Below, in pieces: positions 26,277 through 35,282 of a DNA stretch of 64,000 nucleotides. Made by a program: the position numbers and the translations under genes. A model generated the notes under the pieces. The model was given only the letters and a program-made list of their open reading frames with translations. It did not search any database and was not told where the DNA came from. The first letter of the stretch is position 1. The number at the start of each line of letters is the position of its first letter. The DNA comes from Lysobacterales bacterium (GTDB taxonomy: Bacteria > Pseudomonadota > Gammaproteobacteria > Xanthomonadales > Xanthomonadaceae): NCBI GenBank assembly GCA_019510125.1, contig JAEKKX010000004.1, positions 1 to 64,000 of the forward strand, in the 5' to 3' direction.

Positions 26277-27658
26277 ATGACGTGACCATCATCGACCGCT
26301 TCCTCAACATCTTCTCCACCTACATCGACTCGGGTTTCGGGCTGTTGCAGGGCGAAGTGGCCTTCCTCACCGCCACGCTGATCGTCATCGACATGACGAT
26401 CGCCGGACTGTATTGGGCGATGAGTCACGCCACCGGCCAGGGCGAGGACGTGATCGCCAAGCTGCTGCGCAAGGTGCTCTACGTCGGTGCCTTCGCTTAC
26501 ATCATCGGCAACTTCAACTGGCTGGCCGGCATCGTGTTCCGCTCCTTCGCCGGGCTGGGCCTGACGGCCACCGGCTCGACCATCACGATGGAGAACTTCT
26601 TGCAGCCGGGCCGACTGGCGAAAACCGGCATCGACGCAGGCGCTCCGATTCTGGAGCAAGTCGGCGAGATGGCCGGTTTCCCCGAGGTGTTTGTGAACCT
26701 CGATGCCATCACGGTGATGTTCCTCGCTTGGCTGGTCGTGGTCTTGTGCTTCTTCGTGCTGGCAATCCAGCTTTTCATCACGCTGATCGAGTTCAAGCTG
26801 ACGACGCTCGCGGGCTTCGTGCTGGTGCCGTTTGCCTTGTGGAACAAGACGGCGTTCCTCGCCGAGAAGGTGCTGGGCAACGTGGTGTCGTCCGGCGTCA
26901 AGGTACTGGTGCTGGCCGTGATCGTCGGCATCGGCTCGGGCCTGTTCGCCGAGTTCCAAGTTCATCCCGATGAGCCGTCCATCGACCACGCGCTGGTCAT
27001 CATGCTTGCGTCGCTCACCTTGCTGGCGCTGGGCATCTTCGGCCCTGGCATCGCTACGGGCCTGGTGTCCGGTGCGCCGCAGCTCGGCGCCGGCGCTATG
27101 GCCGGCGCTGCTGTAGGCGCAGCCGGCACGGCCGTTGCCGTAGGCGCTGCCGCGACGGGCGTGGGCGGCGCGGTCATGGCCGGGGCGCGCATGGCGCCTG
27201 CCGCCGCCAAGCTCGCCGGCAGCGGCGCGCGTGCTGCCGCCTCGACGGCCAGCAGCGCCCGGTCGGCGTTCCAGGCCGGTTCCGCCGCCGCAGGCGGTGG
27301 CGCGAAGGGCGCGATGGCCGGCCTGGGCAACGTCGCCAAGACCGGCGCGCAGTCCGCCGGACGTGCGGCTGCATCCCGTGCTTCCGCTGCCGGGCAGCGG
27401 ATGGCCGCTCCCTTCCGCGCTGGCTGGAATGGCGCTGCTGCCGATGGCGGCGCGGGCGCGGCATCCGGTCAGGATGCCGCAGGCGAGGCCGCATCCGGCA
27501 CCGCTACCGCGCAGACGCAGGAACAGCCCGCTTGGGCCAAGCGCCTGCATCGCCGCCAGCAACTCACCCATGCCGCGACCACCACCGCCCACGCGCTGCG
27601 CGGTGGCGATGGCGGCGGCTCCGGGCAAGGCCCGAGCCTGCGCGATTCCGATTCATAA
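26273..27658 (+). CDS. trbL: TrbL, VirB6-type polytopic channel protein
   Basis: A 461-residue inner-membrane protein. About six membrane segments lie within residues 20-270, followed by a long Ala/Gly-rich, low-complexity C-terminal region (about 275-460) that is probably flexible. VirB6/TrbL proteins form the inner-membrane part of the DNA channel. It overlaps trbK by four bases. The low-complexity tail has very high GC, which may make it prone to length variation. Confidence 0.9.
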   Translation: MNDVTIIDRFLNIFSTYIDSGFGLLQGEVAFLTATLIVIDMTIAGLYWAMSHATGQGEDVIAKLLRKVLYVGAFAYIIGNFNWLAGIVFRSFAGLGLTATGSTITMENFLQPGRLAKTGIDAGAPILEQVGEMAGFPEVFVNLDAITVMFLAWLVVVLCFFVLAIQLFITLIEFKLTTLAGFVLVPFALWNKTAFLAEKVLGNVVSSGVKVLVLAVIVGIGSGLFAEFQVHPDEPSIDHALVIMLASLTLLALGIFGPGIATGLVSGAPQLGAGAMAGAAVGAAGTAVAVGAAATGVGGAVMAGARMAPAAAKLAGSGARAAASTASSARSAFQAGSAAAGGGAKGAMAGLGNVAKTGAQSAGRAAASRASAAGQRMAAPFRAGWNGAAADGGAGAASGQDAAGEAASGTATAQTQEQPAWAKRLHRRQQLTHAATTTAHALRGGDGGGSGQGPSLRDSDS

Positions 27659-27670
27659 GGAGAACTGACC

Positions 27671-28375
27671 ATGCGATTCAAGAAACCGCAGGTGCGCTAC
27701 GCCGACACGCCGCAGCCTGCCACGCCGTATCAAGCTGCCGGCCAGGTGTGGGACGAGCGCATCGGCTCGCCGCGCGTGCAGGCGAAGAACTGGCGGCTGA
27801 TGGCCTTCGGATGCCTGACGCTCGCGCTGCTGATGGCCGGCGGCCTGGTGTGGCGGTCGGCGCAGTCCATCGTGACGCCCTACGTCGTGGAGGTGGACAA
27901 CGCGGGCCAGGTACGCGCCGTGGGCGAAGCCGCCACGTCATACCGGCCCAACGATGCGCAGACCGCGCACCACATCGCGCGCTTCGTGACGCTGGTGCGC
28001 TCGCTGTCCATCGACCCCATCGTCGTCCGCCAGAACTGGCTCGACGCCTACGACTACACGACCGACAAGGGCGCGGCGGTGCTCAACGACTACGCACGGG
28101 TCAACGACCCGTTCGCGCGCATCGGCAAGGAGTCGGTGACGGTGCAGATCACCAGCGTCGTGCGCGCCAGCGACACGTCTTTCAACGTGCGCTGGACGGA
28201 ACGCCGGTACGTCAACGGTGCCGCGGCGGGTTTGGAGCGGTGGACGGCCGTGGTGTCCATCGTGCTTCAGCCGCCGCGCACCGAAGAACGCCTGCGCAAG
28301 AACCCCCTGGGCATCTACGTCAACGGCCTGTCGTGGAGCCGCGAACTGGATTCTTCCGAAGGAGCCAAGCCATGA
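27671..28375 (+). CDS. trbF: TrbF, VirB8-type inner-membrane scaffold protein
   Basis: A 234-residue protein with a short cytosolic N-terminus, one membrane anchor (about 41-60) and a periplasmic VirB8-like domain (YVVEVDNAGQVRAVG, then TSFNVRWTERRY). It nucleates assembly of the channel. The GGAGAA ribosome-binding site and typical length support the start. Its end overlaps trbG. Confidence 0.92.
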   Translation: MRFKKPQVRYADTPQPATPYQAAGQVWDERIGSPRVQAKNWRLMAFGCLTLALLMAGGLVWRSAQSIVTPYVVEVDNAGQVRAVGEAATSYRPNDAQTAHHIARFVTLVRSLSIDPIVVRQNWLDAYDYTTDKGAAVLNDYARVNDPFARIGKESVTVQITSVVRASDTSFNVRWTERRYVNGAAAGLERWTAVVSIVLQPPRTEERLRKNPLGIYVNGLSWSRELDSSEGAKP

Positions 28376-29364
28376 ATGATCTTTTCCGTAAATCCGCCTT
28401 GCCGGTGATCTTGCTTGCCCTCGCGGGCTGCGCCACGCAGGGCAAGCCACCGCCGACCATCTCGCTCGATGAGCCGGTGCAGGCCCAGCCGCTGCCCGAG
28501 CCGCCTGCGCCGGTGGAGGTGGTGGCCGTGCCCGAGGTGCTGCCGATGCCGGCGCAGTTGAAGCCGTTGCCCGAAGCCGAGGACGCCAAACCTGCACCGG
28601 AGCCAGCCGACGAGAAGGTGCGCGTCTCGCGCGCCAATGCCGAGGCCCGCGTCGCACCGACGCGCGAGGGCTACGTCAACGCGATTCAGGTGTGGCCCTT
28701 CACCGATGGTGCGCTCTATCAGGTCTATGCGGCCGTGGGCCGCGTGACCGTGATTTCGCTCCAGCCGGGCGAGGAGCTGGTGACGGTGGCCGCTGGTGAT
28801 ACCGTGCGCTGGATCGTGGGCGATACGTCGAGCGGCAGCGGTGCTGACCTGCGCGTCAATGTGCTGGTCAAGCCGATCCGCTCGGGCCTCAAGACCAATC
28901 TCGTCATCACCACCAACCGCAGGACGTACCTGCTGGAGTTGGCTTCGACAGAAAAGACGTGGATGGCGTCGGCTTCTTGGGAGTATCCGCGTGACCGGAT
29001 GCTGGCCTTGCAGCGCCAGGCGCAGGCGGCCAGCGCCGCCGCGCCGGTGGACTCCGGCTTGTCGCTGGAAAACCTGCGCTTCCGCTACGCGGTCAGCGGT
29101 AGCAACCCGCCGTGGAAGCCGCTGCGCGCCTTCGACGACGGGCAGAAGGTCTATATCCAGTTCCCCGCCGGCATCGCGCAAGGCGAGCTGCCGCCGCTGT
29201 TCGTGATCGGGCCGGAAGGCGACGGGCAACTGGTCAACTACCGCTTCCGCTCGCCGTACTACATCGTGGATCGGCTGTTCGGTGCCGCCGAACTGCGCCT
29301 GGGCGGGGACAAGGGCGACGTGGTGCGAATTGAGCGCACGGACGGCGTTGCGCGGAGGAACTGA
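28372..29364 (+). CDS. trbG: TrbG, VirB9-type outer-membrane complex protein
   Basis: A 330-residue secreted protein with signal peptide and lipobox ALAGC (Cys20). A Pro/Glu-rich linker precedes the VirB9/CagX domain (about residues 100-330, with the C-terminal beta domain around PLRAFDDGQKVYIQFP). It forms the outer part of the core complex with TrbI. An open frame runs upstream through trbF, but the ATG overlapping the trbF stop is the correct start. Confidence 0.92.
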   Translation: MNDLFRKSALPVILLALAGCATQGKPPPTISLDEPVQAQPLPEPPAPVEVVAVPEVLPMPAQLKPLPEAEDAKPAPEPADEKVRVSRANAEARVAPTREGYVNAIQVWPFTDGALYQVYAAVGRVTVISLQPGEELVTVAAGDTVRWIVGDTSSGSGADLRVNVLVKPIRSGLKTNLVITTNRRTYLLELASTEKTWMASASWEYPRDRMLALQRQAQAASAAAPVDSGLSLENLRFRYAVSGSNPPWKPLRAFDDGQKVYIQFPAGIAQGELPPLFVIGPEGDGQLVNYRFRSPYYIVDRLFGAAELRLGGDKGDVVRIERTDGVARRN

Positions 29365-29366
29365 CC

Positions 29367-30644
29367 ATGAGCCAGGACGACACCCCCGACCTCGCCACGC
29401 CGCAGGCAGGCAAGGTCGCGCCGGAAGCGGTGGCGCTGCGCGCCCAGCCGCGCCCGGTCACTCGCCTGAACCGGCGCACGCTGGCCATCCTCGTCGGCGG
29501 CCTGTCGGTCGCCGTCCTTGGGGCCACGATCTGGTCGCTGCAACCGCAGCGGCGCGGTACGGGCGAGCAAACCGAGCTTTACAACGTCGATCGCGTCTCG
29601 AAGTCCGAAGGGCTGGATGCGCTGCCGACGGACTACTCGAAGCTGCCACCAGCCTTACCGCCCGATGTGCCTGAGCTGGGGCCGCCGTTGCCCGGCGACC
29701 TTGGCCCGGCCATCGTCGCTTCGCAGCAGCCGGTGACGCCGGGCTATTCGCCGCCAGGCCATGATCCCGAAGATGCCTTGCGCAAGGAGGCGGACGCGGC
29801 GGCGGCCTCGTCGGTGTTCTTCCGCTCGGGCGGCCAAGGGCAGACCGCCGCCACGGTCGCGCAGGCAGCGCCGGGGGCTGCAAGTACGTTTGCGGCCTTC
29901 GATCCGCTCGCTGCTGGGCCTGCCTCGACGGCGGCCCAGCCCGCCGACCCGACCGCCGTGCAGAACCGGCAAGACCAGAAAGAGTCGTTCCTGAAAGCCG
30001 GTTCTACGGAAACCCGCAATTCCGGCAATCTGGCGCTGCCCGCGTCGCCGTATCAGGTGATGGCCGGAACGGTGATCGCCGGTGCGCTGGTGACAGGCAT
30101 CAAGTCGGACTTGCCGGGCGACGTGATCGGCACTGTGACGGAGCCGGTCTATGACACAGCCACCGGCAAGTTCCTGCTGATTCCGCAGGGGTCGCGCATC
30201 CTCGGGCGCTACAACAGCCAGGTCAGCTACGGACAGAGCCGCGTGCAGGTGGTGTGGAACCGGATCATCCTGCCCGACACGTCGTCGCTGACGCTCGACA
30301 ACCTTGTCGGCACCGACCCGGCCGGCTACGCGGGCTTGGAGGATGACGTGGACTGGCACTGGAACCGCATCTTTGCCGGAGCGGTGCTGACGACGCTGCT
30401 GGGCGTCGGCGCAGAGCTGGCCGCGCCAGAGAACCGCCAGGACGGCAACCGGATCGTCATTGCCGGGCGTGACAGCGCCCAGGACAGCATCAATCAGGTT
30501 GGCCAGGAGATCACCCGACGCAACATGAACATCCAGCCGACGCTGACCGAGCGGCCTGGCCTGCCCGTGCGAATCATCGTCAACCGGGATCTGGTGCTGC
30601 GGCCGTACCAGCCGCTGTTCTTCAATCGGGGAGCTTCGCAATGA
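29367..30644 (+). CDS. trbI: TrbI, VirB10-type envelope-spanning protein
   Basis: A 425-residue protein with a cytosolic N-terminus, one membrane segment (about 36-56) and a Pro-rich periplasmic linker. The conserved VirB10 C-terminal domain follows (SPYQVMAGTVIAGALVTGIKSDLPG-type start, shown here in pieces, then IPQGSRILGRYNSQVSYGQ). It senses ATPase energy and opens the outer-membrane pore. It is the last of the canonical trb genes and overlaps the DUF2274 gene by four bases. Confidence 0.92.
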   Translation: MSQDDTPDLATPQAGKVAPEAVALRAQPRPVTRLNRRTLAILVGGLSVAVLGATIWSLQPQRRGTGEQTELYNVDRVSKSEGLDALPTDYSKLPPALPPDVPELGPPLPGDLGPAIVASQQPVTPGYSPPGHDPEDALRKEADAAAASSVFFRSGGQGQTAATVAQAAPGAASTFAAFDPLAAGPASTAAQPADPTAVQNRQDQKESFLKAGSTETRNSGNLALPASPYQVMAGTVIAGALVTGIKSDLPGDVIGTVTEPVYDTATGKFLLIPQGSRILGRYNSQVSYGQSRVQVVWNRIILPDTSSLTLDNLVGTDPAGYAGLEDDVDWHWNRIFAGAVLTTLLGVGAELAAPENRQDGNRIVIAGRDSAQDSINQVGQEITRRNMNIQPTLTERPGLPVRIIVNRDLVLRPYQPLFFNRGASQ

Positions 30645-30886
30645 GCACGACCAAGAAGCTGCGGCTCGGGCCGCTGCCAAAGACCGAAAGCGTCAAACTG
30701 ACCTTTGCTTGCCCGGCCAGCTTGAAAGCCGACCTCGACCGCTACGCCGCGATGCACGCGCAGACGTATGGCGAGGCGGTCGATGCAGAGAAGTTGATCC
30801 CGCACATGCTAGAGGCGTTCATGGCGGGGGATAGAGGATTCAAGAAGGGAGGCACGGACAAGACCGCGCCCCCTAAACCAAGCTAA
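30641..30886 (+). CDS. DUF2274 domain-containing protein
   Basis: An 81-residue small protein with a strand-helix-helix look (SVKLTFACPASLKADLDRYAAMHAQ), consistent with DUF2274, a family that almost always closes trb operons of this element type. It may be a DNA-binding regulator, but no function is established. It ends eight bases before the convergent histidine-kinase gene, so this is where the conserved ICE backbone stops. Confidence 0.85.
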   Translation: MSTTKKLRLGPLPKTESVKLTFACPASLKADLDRYAAMHAQTYGEAVDAEKLIPHMLEAFMAGDRGFKKGGTDKTAPPKPS

Positions 30887-30894
30887 TCGTGTAC

Positions 30895-32280
30895 TCAGCT
30901 CGGCGAATTGCCGAAACGGCTGCCCGGATCGATCAACAGGTTGTTGTCACCCTTCGTAGTGGGAAGCGTCAGGCATGCCTCGAAGCCTGAACCCTGTCCA
31001 GGCCTCGGCGACCTTAGAACCAGCGCACTGTCGGTGCGCTGTGCAATCGCCTGAACAATCGCCAACCCGAGACCGCTGCCATCCCTGAGCTTTCCCACAC
31101 GCTCGAATCGGTCCGTCAAACGGGCAAGAACGTCGCCCGGCACGATCGGTCCATCGTTGGCGACCGTCAGCACGCCATCGTTGGTCAGCGAAACATGGAT
31201 GGGCGTACCGTCCGCGCCATGGCGCAAGGCATTTTCGACGAGGTTGCGATAGAGGATGGCGAATACGTCGGGGTCGAGGTCCGACATCAGAGGATCGGGT
31301 GGCAGCACCAGGGAGATTCGATCCGCGCTCGTGGTACGAGACAACTCGTCGGTCAGGATCCGCGCCACGTGCCGCAGATCCGAGGCGTGCTCCAGACGCA
31401 GCCGCCCGCCTTCGGCCCGCGCTAGTTGCATCAAACGTTCGGAGAGTCGCGTCAGGCGCTTGAGCGTCGATTCGATATCAGTCGCGCGGGTCTTAGCCGC
31501 CGGGTCTCCCGTTTCCAACCGCAAGCGCTGGGCCTGTGCGATGGCGCCCGCCAGCGGCGTGCGCAGTTCATGGGCAGCATTGGCAGCGAAGCTGCGCTCG
31601 GCCTCGAAGGCGGCGCCGAGCCGTCCGAGTAGGCCGTTCAGGGTGTCGGCCACCGGCGCAACCTCTGTCGGCAGTTCATCCACTGGAATCAGCGACAGAT
31701 CGCGTACCCCACGTGCCGCCAGCCGTTCGCGAAAGCGGCGCAAGGGGGCCAGGGTCGTACGCACGGTCAGCACAATGGCCAGCAACGCAACGGGCAAAAA
31801 AATCAACAGAGGCAGAACCAGGCCCATCTGGATCTCACGCGCCACAACCACGCGATGCGCCAGCGGCTCGGCAACAGTGAGCCGGACAGAGCCCTGCAGC
31901 GCTTCTTCGCTGTAAAAGCGATGAGTTGTGGACTGAGTGAATCCGATACCGCCCCACGGAAGAAAGACCGCTGGGCTGGCGTCGTGCGACAACAACAGGA
32001 TGCGTCCTTGGGCATCGCGCACGGCGTAGGTGAGGAGTTCGTCGTGCTCGCGGATTTCGGCCAGGCGCTGGGTCACCCCTTCTTCCTCGCGCCCGAGGAT
32101 GTCGGCGACGGCCAGCGGCAGGATCCGCTGAGCCGCTTCCTGGAGAGCCGAGTCAAAGACCTCCTCCATGGCATGGCGCGTAATAAGCGCTGTCATTGAA
32201 GCAGCACCGATCCAGAGCGCCGTCAGCAGGACGCCCAGCGAGAGCCCCAAGCGCCGCTGCAGGCTTCGGGGCATCCTCAT
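30895..32280 (-). CDS. Sensor histidine kinase (QseC/PmrB-like)
   Basis: A 461-residue membrane kinase. Two membrane segments (about 12-34 and 151-173) flank a periplasmic sensor region. A HAMP-like linker follows, then the phospho-acceptor box FAANAAHELRTPLAG (His237) and the N box NLVENALRHG, with GSGLGLAIVQAI closing the ATP-binding domain. It overlaps its partner regulator by ATGA. The periplasmic loop lacks recognisable metal or heme motifs, so the signal is unknown; context suggests a redox or metal cue. Confidence 0.9.
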   Translation of the reverse strand: MRMPRSLQRRLGLSLGVLLTALWIGAASMTALITRHAMEEVFDSALQEAAQRILPLAVADILGREEEGVTQRLAEIREHDELLTYAVRDAQGRILLLSHDASPAVFLPWGGIGFTQSTTHRFYSEEALQGSVRLTVAEPLAHRVVVAREIQMGLVLPLLIFLPVALLAIVLTVRTTLAPLRRFRERLAARGVRDLSLIPVDELPTEVAPVADTLNGLLGRLGAAFEAERSFAANAAHELRTPLAGAIAQAQRLRLETGDPAAKTRATDIESTLKRLTRLSERLMQLARAEGGRLRLEHASDLRHVARILTDELSRTTSADRISLVLPPDPLMSDLDPDVFAILYRNLVENALRHGADGTPIHVSLTNDGVLTVANDGPIVPGDVLARLTDRFERVGKLRDGSGLGLAIVQAIAQRTDSALVLRSPRPGQGSGFEACLTLPTTKGDNNLLIDPGSRFGNSPS

Positions 32281-32936
32281 GCGTGCCCCAACCGATAGCC
32301 CAGTCCGCGTTCGGTCACGATGATCTCGGCGCCCAGTTTCTTGCGCAGGCGGCTGACATGCACCTCAATGGTGTTGCTCTCCACCTCGGTGTCGAAGGCA
32401 TAGAGCTTTTCTTCCAGTTGTGTCTTCGAGAGCAACTGGCCAGGCCGGGATAGAAAGGCCTCGAACAACGCCCATTCGCGCGCCGTCAGCGGCACCAAGT
32501 GGCCGTCTCGGCGGATGCTGCGTGCGGCCAAGTCGATCTGTAGCGGCCCATGGGTAAGGATGGGATTGGGATTGCCGCTGTACCGCCGCGCGACCGACCC
32601 GATGCGCGCCGACAGCTCTGCCAGATCAAACGGCTTGACGAGGTAATCGTCGGCGCCAGCATTCAGCCCCTCGATCCGGTCCGACACCTGATCCAGCGCC
32701 GTCAGGATGATGACCGGTGTGACCACGCCCCGCGCGCGCAGGCGCCGCAGGAAGGGAATGCCCCGGCCATCCGGCAGCATCAAATCGAGCAGGGCAAGGT
32801 CGTAGGGCACACCCGCGATCGCGCTGTCTCCCGCATCCAGGCGGCGCACCCAATCCACAGAATGGCCATCGCTCGCAATCTGGTCGCGCACGGCTGCACC
32901 GAGCACGTCATCGTCTTCAATCAGCAGGACACGCAT
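32277..32936 (-). CDS. OmpR/QseB-family response regulator
   Basis: A 219-residue regulator. The receiver domain has the acidic cluster EDDD at residues 7-10, phospho-acceptor Asp51 (LALLDLMLPDG) and Lys101 (DYLVKPFD). The C-terminal winged helix (ESNTIEVHVSRLRKKLG) binds DNA. It is transcribed away from the PepSY/electron-transfer genes; tandem half-sites in the shared intergenic region suggest it switches on that operon. Confidence 0.92.
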   Translation of the reverse strand: MRVLLIEDDDVLGAAVRDQIASDGHSVDWVRRLDAGDSAIAGVPYDLALLDLMLPDGRGIPFLRRLRARGVVTPVIILTALDQVSDRIEGLNAGADDYLVKPFDLAELSARIGSVARRYSGNPNPILTHGPLQIDLAARSIRRDGHLVPLTAREWALFEAFLSRPGQLLSKTQLEEKLYAFDTEVESNTIEVHVSRLRKKLGAEIIVTERGLGYRLGHA

Positions 32937-32972
32937 GGAACCTTTCCTCTATAGGGGCCAACGCAACGGCAT

Positions 32973-33006
32973 ACCTGACGACAACCTGAAGATTTTTTCT
33001 TTCAGG
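32973..33006. promoter_or_regulatory. Putative response-regulator binding box
   Basis: ACCTGA is repeated at 32973-32978 and 32984-32989, an 11-bp step that suits head-to-tail binding of an OmpR-type dimer. CCTGAA (32985-32990) is also inverted as TTCAGG (33001-33006). The site lies between the divergent regulator gene and the PepSY gene and could control both. Confidence 0.5.
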
Positions 33007-33067
33007 GCTCAGGCTGCGGTCACGTTGGCAGAGCATCCTCAAGCCATCAAGGATAAAGGAGCTCACC

Positions 33068-33460
33068 ATGAAATCATTCCTACCGATTGCCGTGATCATC
33101 GCGTTGACCGCCTCTGGCGCCGCTTTGGCCGATGACGATTGCCGCCGACCCATGGCCGAATGGCAGTCCCGCGAAGCCGTGACGGCCCATGTTACGGCCC
33201 TGGGCGTCACGGCGGAGCGCTTGCGCATCGACGATGGCTGCTACGAAGTCCGTGGCCGGGATAGCGATGGCAATCGGGTCGGCCTGAAGATCGACCCCAC
33301 CTCGCTGGCCATCCTGAAGCTGGAGGTTCGCTTCCGCTCCGGCGCCGATGCGGTGCGCTACCTGCCTGCTGTACGCGGCCAGGCGGCCAAGACGAGCAAA
33401 CCCGCGGACGACAGGCTGCAACGTGCGCCTGTCCCGGTGACGCCAGAGGGCTCACGCTAG
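33068..33460 (+). CDS. Periplasmic PepSY-domain protein
   Basis: A 130-residue secreted protein. The signal peptide is cut after ALA (residue about 21), and one PepSY domain follows (SREAVTAHVTALGVTAERLRIDDGCYEVRGRDSDG in pieces, about 35-90) with a short basic tail. Two cysteines are present (in DDDCRRP and DDGCYE). PepSY proteins next to two-component systems are often the first target of the regulator. It precedes the ferric-reductase gene by ten bases, so the two are co-transcribed. Confidence 0.8.
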   Translation: MKSFLPIAVIIALTASGAALADDDCRRPMAEWQSREAVTAHVTALGVTAERLRIDDGCYEVRGRDSDGNRVGLKIDPTSLAILKLEVRFRSGADAVRYLPAVRGQAAKTSKPADDRLQRAPVPVTPEGSR

Positions 33461-33470
33461 GGAGCGCGCT

Positions 33471-34739
33471 ATGTACCTTGCCGGGCCCATGCTGGCCACC
33501 CTGGCTGTTCTGTACGCCGCCGTGCTCGGTGCTCAGACCTATGCTCCCTACGGTGCAGACATCGCACTGGGTATTGCACTCGGCGCGGCATCCATTGCCG
33601 CAATGAGTCTGACCTTGATCCTGTCCACACGCCCGCGTTGGGCCGAGCCCCTATTTGGGGGGCTCGATCGGATGTATGAGGTTCACAAATGGCTGGGAAT
33701 TGCCGCACTGGCCCTGATGATCGGCCACAACACCTTCGAGCCCGAGCTAGAAAATGTTGTGCGCGAAACGCGGCTGGGAGAATTTGCTTCGGACGTCGGT
33801 GAAGTCGCATTCAATGGCCTCATCGGGCTGATCCTGATCAGTTGGATCAAGCGGATTCCCTTCACTCGGCTGGAGTTGCCCTGGTCGATCTGGCGCTTCA
33901 CTCACCGCTTCACCGGGCTTCTGTTTGCCGTCGCCGCACTCCACCAGTTTGCCGTCGACAAGCCCTCCGGCCTGGACGGCACGCTGGATCTATACCTGAA
34001 CGCATTGAGCCTGGCCGGGTTGGCTGCTTGGTTGTTCATGCAGTTCGTCGCACCGTACCTGCGTCCGCGTGCCTTTGTGCTGGAGAACATCGACCGGCAC
34101 GGGTCGGTCGCGGAGGTCACGCTGCGCCCGGAAGGTCGTGCCCTGCGCTGGCGACCGGGTCAGTTCGCTTTCCTGTCGGCCCCCGATGCGGGGATGGCCG
34201 AGGCTCATCCTTTCACCATCGCGAGTGCTCCGCGTGCGGATGGTCACCTGCGTTTCGGCATCAAAGCCCTGGGTGGCTGGACCCGGCGCCTGCCCGAACG
34301 TCTGGCACACGGTCAGCGCCTGCGGGTCGAGGGGCCCTACGGTCGCTTCGTTTTCCGCAAACGCGCGCGGCGCCAGGTCTGGCTGGCCGGCGGTATCGGC
34401 ATCACCCCTTTCCTGGCCTGGGCCGAGGCATTGACCGATACCGACCAGCAGGAGATTGCTCTGGTCTGGGTGGTGACAACGCGGACCGAGGCTTTCGCCG
34501 CCGAGCGCTTGGCCGCCATCGCCGCGCGCCATGCCGGCCTGACGGTGCATATCGTGGCCAGCGCCGAAGACGGGCGCTTCACAGCGCAACGGTTGACCCA
34601 ACTGGTGCCTTTCCCACTGCACGAATCGGAGTTGTTTTACTGCGGACCGACAGGGCTGCGCGATGCCGTCGTATCTGGGCTCCAAGCGGCGGGACAGCGC
34701 CCGCGCCGCGTTCATCACGAGGCGTTCGAGCTGCGCTAG
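33471..34739 (+). CDS. Ferric-reductase-like transmembrane flavocytochrome
   Basis: A 422-residue membrane oxidoreductase. The N-terminal ferric-reductase domain (six helices, residues about 5-205) has two His pairs suited to two b-hemes: His72/His145 and His86/His158. The cytosolic half carries the FAD site HPFTIAS and the NAD(P) site GGIGITPF followed by FYCGPTGL. It should pass electrons from NAD(P)H across the membrane. The family includes NOX/FRE reductases; the acceptor cannot be read from the sequence. Alternative start: Met7. Confidence 0.85.
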   Translation: MYLAGPMLATLAVLYAAVLGAQTYAPYGADIALGIALGAASIAAMSLTLILSTRPRWAEPLFGGLDRMYEVHKWLGIAALALMIGHNTFEPELENVVRETRLGEFASDVGEVAFNGLIGLILISWIKRIPFTRLELPWSIWRFTHRFTGLLFAVAALHQFAVDKPSGLDGTLDLYLNALSLAGLAAWLFMQFVAPYLRPRAFVLENIDRHGSVAEVTLRPEGRALRWRPGQFAFLSAPDAGMAEAHPFTIASAPRADGHLRFGIKALGGWTRRLPERLAHGQRLRVEGPYGRFVFRKRARRQVWLAGGIGITPFLAWAEALTDTDQQEIALVWVVTTRTEAFAAERLAAIAARHAGLTVHIVASAEDGRFTAQRLTQLVPFPLHESELFYCGPTGLRDAVVSGLQAAGQRPRRVHHEAFELR

Positions 34740-34790
34740 ACGGCCCCACACCTCCACCAACGACATCGCCTCATTTGCAAAGGAATCATC

Positions 34791-35261
34791 ATGAAAAAAC
34801 TCGTCTCTTTCCTGGTTGTATCCACCGCCCTGGCACTGCCTGGCCTGGCTGCGGCACGTCCGGTCACCCTGACCACCACACTCAAAAACTATGGGGGCGA
34901 TGGCGCCTATCTGGCGTTGTACCTGACCGATGCGAACGGCGCCTATGTACGCACGCTGTGGGTCGCGGGCAAAAAATCAAAGTACTACAAGCACCTGACG
35001 GACTGGCATCGCGCCACCGGCGGCAAGGGCCCGCAGATTGATGGCATCACCGGCGCCAGCGTGGGCGCAGGCCGCAGTCTGAAGGTGACGGTGGATCTGG
35101 CCGACGCCCTGTTCGATGCGGGCTACAAGTTGAACGTGGATGCCGCCGCCGAGGACATGCAGGACAGCCCGCGTGATGTGTCGGTGCCGCTGACAACCGC
35201 AGGCGCTGGCAAGCCCGTTGCGGGGCGGCGCTATGTCGCCGATTTCAGCTATGGGCTCTGA
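34791..35261 (+). CDS. DUF2271 protein with ApbE flavinylation motif
   Basis: A 156-residue secreted protein with a signal peptide (cut near AAA, residue 22). The DUF2271 domain contains DGITGAS at residues 84/85-90 (Asp84, Ser90). This fits the Dxx(S/T)GA(S/T) motif to which ApbE attaches FMN, with Ser90 as the expected acceptor. ApbE itself is encoded four kilobases downstream in the same cluster. The protein is thus a candidate soluble FMN electron carrier in the periplasm. A strong AAGGAATC ribosome-binding site precedes the ATG. Confidence 0.8.
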   Translation: MKKLVSFLVVSTALALPGLAAARPVTLTTTLKNYGGDGAYLALYLTDANGAYVRTLWVAGKKSKYYKHLTDWHRATGGKGPQIDGITGASVGAGRSLKVTVDLADALFDAGYKLNVDAAAEDMQDSPRDVSVPLTTAGAGKPVAGRRYVADFSYGL

Positions 35262-35282
35262 CGCTGATTGGAGGCCTGCGCG

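Larger units (their letters stand above)
1..30886. mobile_element. Tn4371-family ICE backbone (left end outside window)
   Basis: The gene content and order match the Tn4371 family of integrative and conjugative elements: DUF736, DUF2958, DUF2285, AlpA-like HTH, RepA, ParA, DUF2840, TraF, DUF3363 relaxase, LysR (TraR), TraG, trbBCDEJKLFGI, DUF2274. The integrase and left attachment site lie upstream of base 1. The right end is not certain: the conserved backbone stops at 30886, but the electron-transfer cassette up to 38448 could still be inside the element. Two accessory blocks are visible within it, a restriction-modification operon and a drug-efflux operon. The family assignment is from recognised gene order; the limits are inferred. 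Confidence 0.85.

Noticed and set aside
25931-27628. A 565-codon minus-strand frame opposite trbK-trbL
   Set aside because: Produced by the Ala/Gly-rich, high-GC trbL tail; no recognisable fold.
30895-32936. Two-component system considered as copper-type CopRS/CusRS regulating the czc genes
   Set aside because: It is divergent from the electron-transfer genes 18 kb away from the metal island, and the sensor loop lacks Met/His clusters.
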